From: DASXTB01 sp036505615
GTDB taxonomy: Bacteria; Acidobacteriota; UBA6911; JACQSX01
Direction: 5' to 3'
Length of the DNA stretch: 9,226 bases
Assembly (NCBI GenBank): GCA_036505615.1
Contig: DASXTB010000225.1
Coordinates: forward strand, 1-9,226
Shown here: one piece after another, positions 7,315-9,226 of the stretch
Position numbering within the stretch: position 1 is the stretch's first letter
Layout of the letters: each line of letters starts with the position of its first letter
Notes under the pieces: generated by a model
The model's database searches: none
Seen by the model: only the letters and a program-made list of their open reading frames with translations
Told to the model about the DNA's origin: nothing
Program-made: the position numbers and the translations under genes

Positions 7315-7483
7315 TCAGCGACGCCCTTTAGCGGTGCCAAACCACCGGTGAGCCGCGCTATGATGTTCGTGAGCGGGCCACAGCAGGGTCCGAGACCGCC
7401 TTTCCCAAGGAGATCCGGCGGCGGCGCGCGTGCCGGCGCGCCATTTCGGCGGCATCATCCTCCAATGTTAGAGTCGTTCGCAT
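7315..7483 (-). pseudogene. Decayed vapBC toxin-antitoxin remnant (internal deletion)
   Basis: A short frame on the minus strand from the ATG at 7483 to the TAG at 7358 encodes 41 aa. Its first 32 residues, MRTTLTLEDDAAEM followed by an Arg-rich stretch and RRRRISLGKAVSD, read as the N-terminal DNA-binding part of a VapB-type antitoxin. From 7386 the next frame continues LLWPAHEHHSAAHRWFG (7386-7336), which reads like the early part of a VapC PIN-domain toxin just after its missing MxxLLDVNxLIA start. It then runs to a stop at 7315. The antitoxin C-terminus and toxin N-terminus are absent, so an internal deletion with a frame change near 7386 is the simplest reading. No convincing ribosome-binding site precedes the ATG. 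The family calls come from recognised sequence patterns, not a database search. The locus is presumably non-functional. Confidence 0.68.
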
Positions 7484-7754
7484 GTTCTGACATCATTTTC
7501 AAATTTCGATGCGAATTCAACCATTGGATGCTAAATTGCCTCGGTGCTTTTACCTATGACACCAGGAGCGGCCCACTTGACCGGATGAGCGGCATTTTGT
7601 AGTGTCTGTGAATCCAGGCAGCAGACCATCGGGCACCAGTGGCGTCGAACTATCGCTAAAACGTTGAATTTTGTTCATCGTTTTTCCCAATTGCCTGCCA
7701 ACAGAGTGTTTGAAGATTATTTGGAAACGGAGCTCAGAATCACGATTTGAAATA
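7484..7754. other. Intergenic stretch without recognisable gene
   Basis: Roughly 270 nt between the vapBC remnant and the second hairpin repeat. Both strands were read: the frames are short, have no recognisable protein motif and no good ribosome-binding site. A weak promoter-like pair on the plus strand (TTGACC near 7577, then TAGTGT after 17 nt) points toward the beta-propeller gene but matches the -10 consensus poorly, so it is not listed separately. Confidence 0.5.
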
Positions 7755-7848
7755 CCGTCTACGTTCACGATCACGCTCACGTCCACGTCGACGACCACGT
7801 TCTCGTCATCGTGGTCGTGAACGTGGGCGTGATCGTGGACGTAGACGG
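7755..7848 (+). repeat. Long hexamer-periodic hairpin repeat, copy 2 (upstream of the beta-propeller gene)
   Basis: Arms 7755-7787 and 7816-7848 pair over 33 nt with only three non-Watson-Crick positions. In the plus-strand transcript two of these become G-U pairs and one a C-A mismatch, so the hairpin is better formed in RNA sense to the downstream gene. The unit is again alternating ACG and NNC triplets. The loop region offers an alternative inner 8-bp stem, CGACCACG/CGTGGTCG, so the arms can slip by register. The right arm is followed by CTTTTATG. It ends 28 nt before a GGAG ribosome-binding site and 38 nt before an ATG at 7887. It shares its 5' arm with copy 1. Confidence 0.82.
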
Positions 7849-7886
7849 CTTTTATGTCTCAACCAGTCATTGGAACGGAGTTCGCC

Positions 7887-7904
7887 ATGAATGATCCGGG
7901 GTAA
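7887..7904 (+). CDS. Possible five-residue leader ORF (MNDPG)
   Basis: ATG AAT GAT CCG GGG TAA follows GGAG (7877-7880) at a 6-nt spacing, a better ribosome-binding site than the one in front of the long gene. Its stop ends 17 nt before the ATG of the beta-propeller gene, whose only nearby purine run (AAGG, 7919-7922) touches its own start codon. Ribosomes could load at the leader and reinitiate downstream. It may equally be chance, since so short a frame carries no coding signal. Confidence 0.3.
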   Translation: MNDPG

Positions 7905-7921
7905 TAACTGGCAAACCAAGG

Positions 7922-9226
7922 ATGAAAAAATTGTTTCGTTCTGCTTTTGCGTTCTTGCCCGCCAAACTTTTTGTTGCTCCGTTGATACTGCTGACCGCTC
8001 TGCTTCAAGCTTCACCACCTTCACTGTGGATCTCAAGAGGCCTGGGTGGAGGAGGCGCACTGTTTTCCCCCAGCTTTAGCCCGCATAACCCCAATGAGCT
8101 TTACGTCGCTTGCGATCTGGCCGGGTTGTATCACAGCACCGATTTGGGTTCGTCCTGGTCACTGGTCGATTTCAGACAGATTCAGGCCAACAGGTCCTCC
8201 AGCGTGCAGTTCACCAACGACGCTGCCACGCTTTATTGCTTGAATTTCAAAGGTGACACAGGCGCGCCCTATAAGAGTTCCGACAACGGGCTCACCTGGA
8301 AGCCACTGGCCAATGACCCGACCGATCACGACGCTTTCAGCCTTTCTGCTGACCGCTCCAATTTGAACCGCATCGTGCTTTCCGATTTTACTCGTATTTT
8401 CTTTTCTAACGACGCCGGTGTTTCTTTCGCCAAGAAATACGAAACCAGCGACAATGATTCCGGATGCCACGTGGCGGGCGTCTTCTTCGACGGCGACAAC
8501 ATCTATGTCGGAACAAGCCAAGGATTGCTGGTTTCGACAGACAGTGGCCGGAGCTTTGCCATGTCTCCGGTCGCGGGTATCGCCCAATCGGAGAAGATGT
8601 TCTCTTTTGCAGGGGCGAAACAAGATGGTAACGTTCGCCTCTTTGCAGTCACGCTCGAAGCCGGCAGCGTTTACGCGGGCGTCAGCATCGAAAGCGAGTA
8701 CACTGCCTTCAAGTCAGTGTACTCGCTGGATTGGGGGCAATCCAGTTGGATGCCGAAGACCAACGGCATCGCCGCTTCACATTATCCGGCGTTTGTTTCC
8801 ATGGCAGCGGGCAACATTTCCACCGTCTACTTGGCCGGAGGCGATGACGGCGAATTGCCGATTGTCTACAAAAGTACGGATGGCGGCAGTAATTGGCGAA
8901 GCGTGCTGCTGACCTCAAATAATCAGAACGTTTACACCGGGTGGGCAGGTGATCGAGGCGACCGGGGCTGGTCTTACGGCGGCGCTGCGCTGGGGTTTTC
9001 TGTTGCTCCCGACGACGCAAACAAACTTGCTTATACCGATCTCGGGTTCGCACACCTGAGCACGGATGGAGGCGCGAGCTGGAGGCAAGTATATCTGGAC
9101 CACGCGGACCAAAATCCGCCGAACGCTCCCACTCCCAAGGGGAAAAACTACCACGGCGTCGGTCTTGAGAACACCAGCAGCTGGTGGCTCACCTGGTCCG
9201 ACCCGAACAACCTGTTTGCATCTTTC
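7922..9226 (+). CDS. Secreted BNR/Asp-box beta-propeller protein (partial, C-terminus beyond right edge)
   Basis: The frame is open for 435 codons from the ATG at 7922 to the right edge. The preceding in-frame stop is at 7892, so this is the first possible start. Lysines followed by a hydrophobic stretch (about 17-29) and a QA site near residue 30 give a signal peptide. The mature part opens with LGGGGALFSPSFSPHNPNELY, typical of BNR-repeat proteins of the sialidase/VPS10/GH74-like fold. Six Asp-box motifs (SxDxGxxW/F) are seen: STDLGSSW 72-79, SSDNGLTW 119-126, SNDAGVSF 162-169, STDSGRSF 205-212, STDGGSNW 318-325 and STDGGASW 380-387. These cap blades of a beta-propeller. It may bind or cleave glycans, but no catalytic set can be assigned and many such proteins are non-enzymatic. 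It is transcribed away from the receptor gene. A 13-bp palindrome lies inside it (8693-8727). Confidence 0.85.
   Translation, partial: MKKLFRSAFAFLPAKLFVAPLILLTALLQASPPSLWISRGLGGGGALFSPSFSPHNPNELYVACDLAGLYHSTDLGSSWSLVDFRQIQANRSSSVQFTNDAATLYCLNFKGDTGAPYKSSDNGLTWKPLANDPTDHDAFSLSADRSNLNRIVLSDFTRIFFSNDAGVSFAKKYETSDNDSGCHVAGVFFDGDNIYVGTSQGLLVSTDSGRSFAMSPVAGIAQSEKMFSFAGAKQDGNVRLFAVTLEAGSVYAGVSIESEYTAFKSVYSLDWGQSSWMPKTNGIAASHYPAFVSMAAGNISTVYLAGGDDGELPIVYKSTDGGSNWRSVLLTSNNQNVYTGWAGDRGDRGWSYGGAALGFSVAPDDANKLAYTDLGFAHLSTDGGASWRQVYLDHADQNPPNAPTPKGKNYHGVGLENTSSWWLTWSDPNNLFASF
8693..8727 (+). repeat. Perfect 13-bp inverted repeat inside the beta-propeller gene
   Basis: AGCGAGTACACTG (8693-8705) and CAGTGTACTCGCT (8715-8727) are exact reverse complements around a 9-nt loop, CCTTCAAGT. 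They encode part of the segment ESEYTAFKSVYSLD, between the fourth and fifth Asp boxes. A perfect 13-bp stem is more than the protein sequence demands. No flanking duplication or T-tract marks it as a mobile-element scar or terminator. Confidence 0.6.

Noticed and set aside
7550..7798. Minus-strand frame of 82 codons running out of the second hairpin
   Set aside because: Its first part is translated repeat (VDVDVSVIVNV-like), the remainder has no recognisable motif, and no ribosome-binding site was seen.

Overview
The window reads as a stretch of chromosome from a soil- or sediment-type bacterium, most likely an Acidobacteriota member. The reasons are: moderately high GC; a very long TonB-receptor-like outer-membrane protein with an N-terminal carboxypeptidase-regulatory-like domain and the plug phrase DLPLNGRNY, a protein class strongly expanded in Acidobacteriota; an IorAB-type molybdenum hydroxylase with its own cytochrome; and intergenic hairpin repeats of the GTCCCTACGGGAC / CCCAGCAG...CTGCTGGG kind. 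This assignment rests on gene style, not on a marker gene.

Layout. Positions 1-7171 hold four minus-strand genes, in transcription order: the TonB-receptor-like protein (7171-3884), the [2Fe-2S] subunit (3701-3234), the molybdopterin-binding subunit with a Tat signal (3001-851), and a membrane-anchored or exported di-heme c-type cytochrome cut by the left edge (587-1). A divergent, mostly non-coding region of about 750 bp (7172-7921) carries the receptor promoter, a decayed vapBC toxin-antitoxin locus and a long hairpin repeat. A plus-strand secreted beta-propeller (BNR/Asp-box) protein starts at 7922 and runs off the right edge.

How the genes fit together. The three redox genes look like a complete periplasmic hydroxylase chain. 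The molybdenum subunit oxidises a substrate (an N-heteroaromatic or an aldehyde; the substrate cannot be read from sequence), the iron-sulfur subunit relays electrons, and the cytochrome replaces the FAD subunit used by cytoplasmic relatives and passes electrons to the respiratory chain. The receptor upstream could bring in a ligand, but a functional link is only inferred from position.

The most unusual structure is a pair of long hairpins built from a degenerate ACGNNC hexamer (3034-3180 and 7755-7848). Read in the sense of the downstream gene, both begin with the same 33-nt 5' arm (one mismatch) and both end about 33-38 nt before a start codon. One of them sits between the two hydroxylase subunits. 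A second overlooked item is the vapBC fossil at 7315-7483, where an antitoxin N-terminus is joined out of frame to an internal piece of its PIN-domain toxin.
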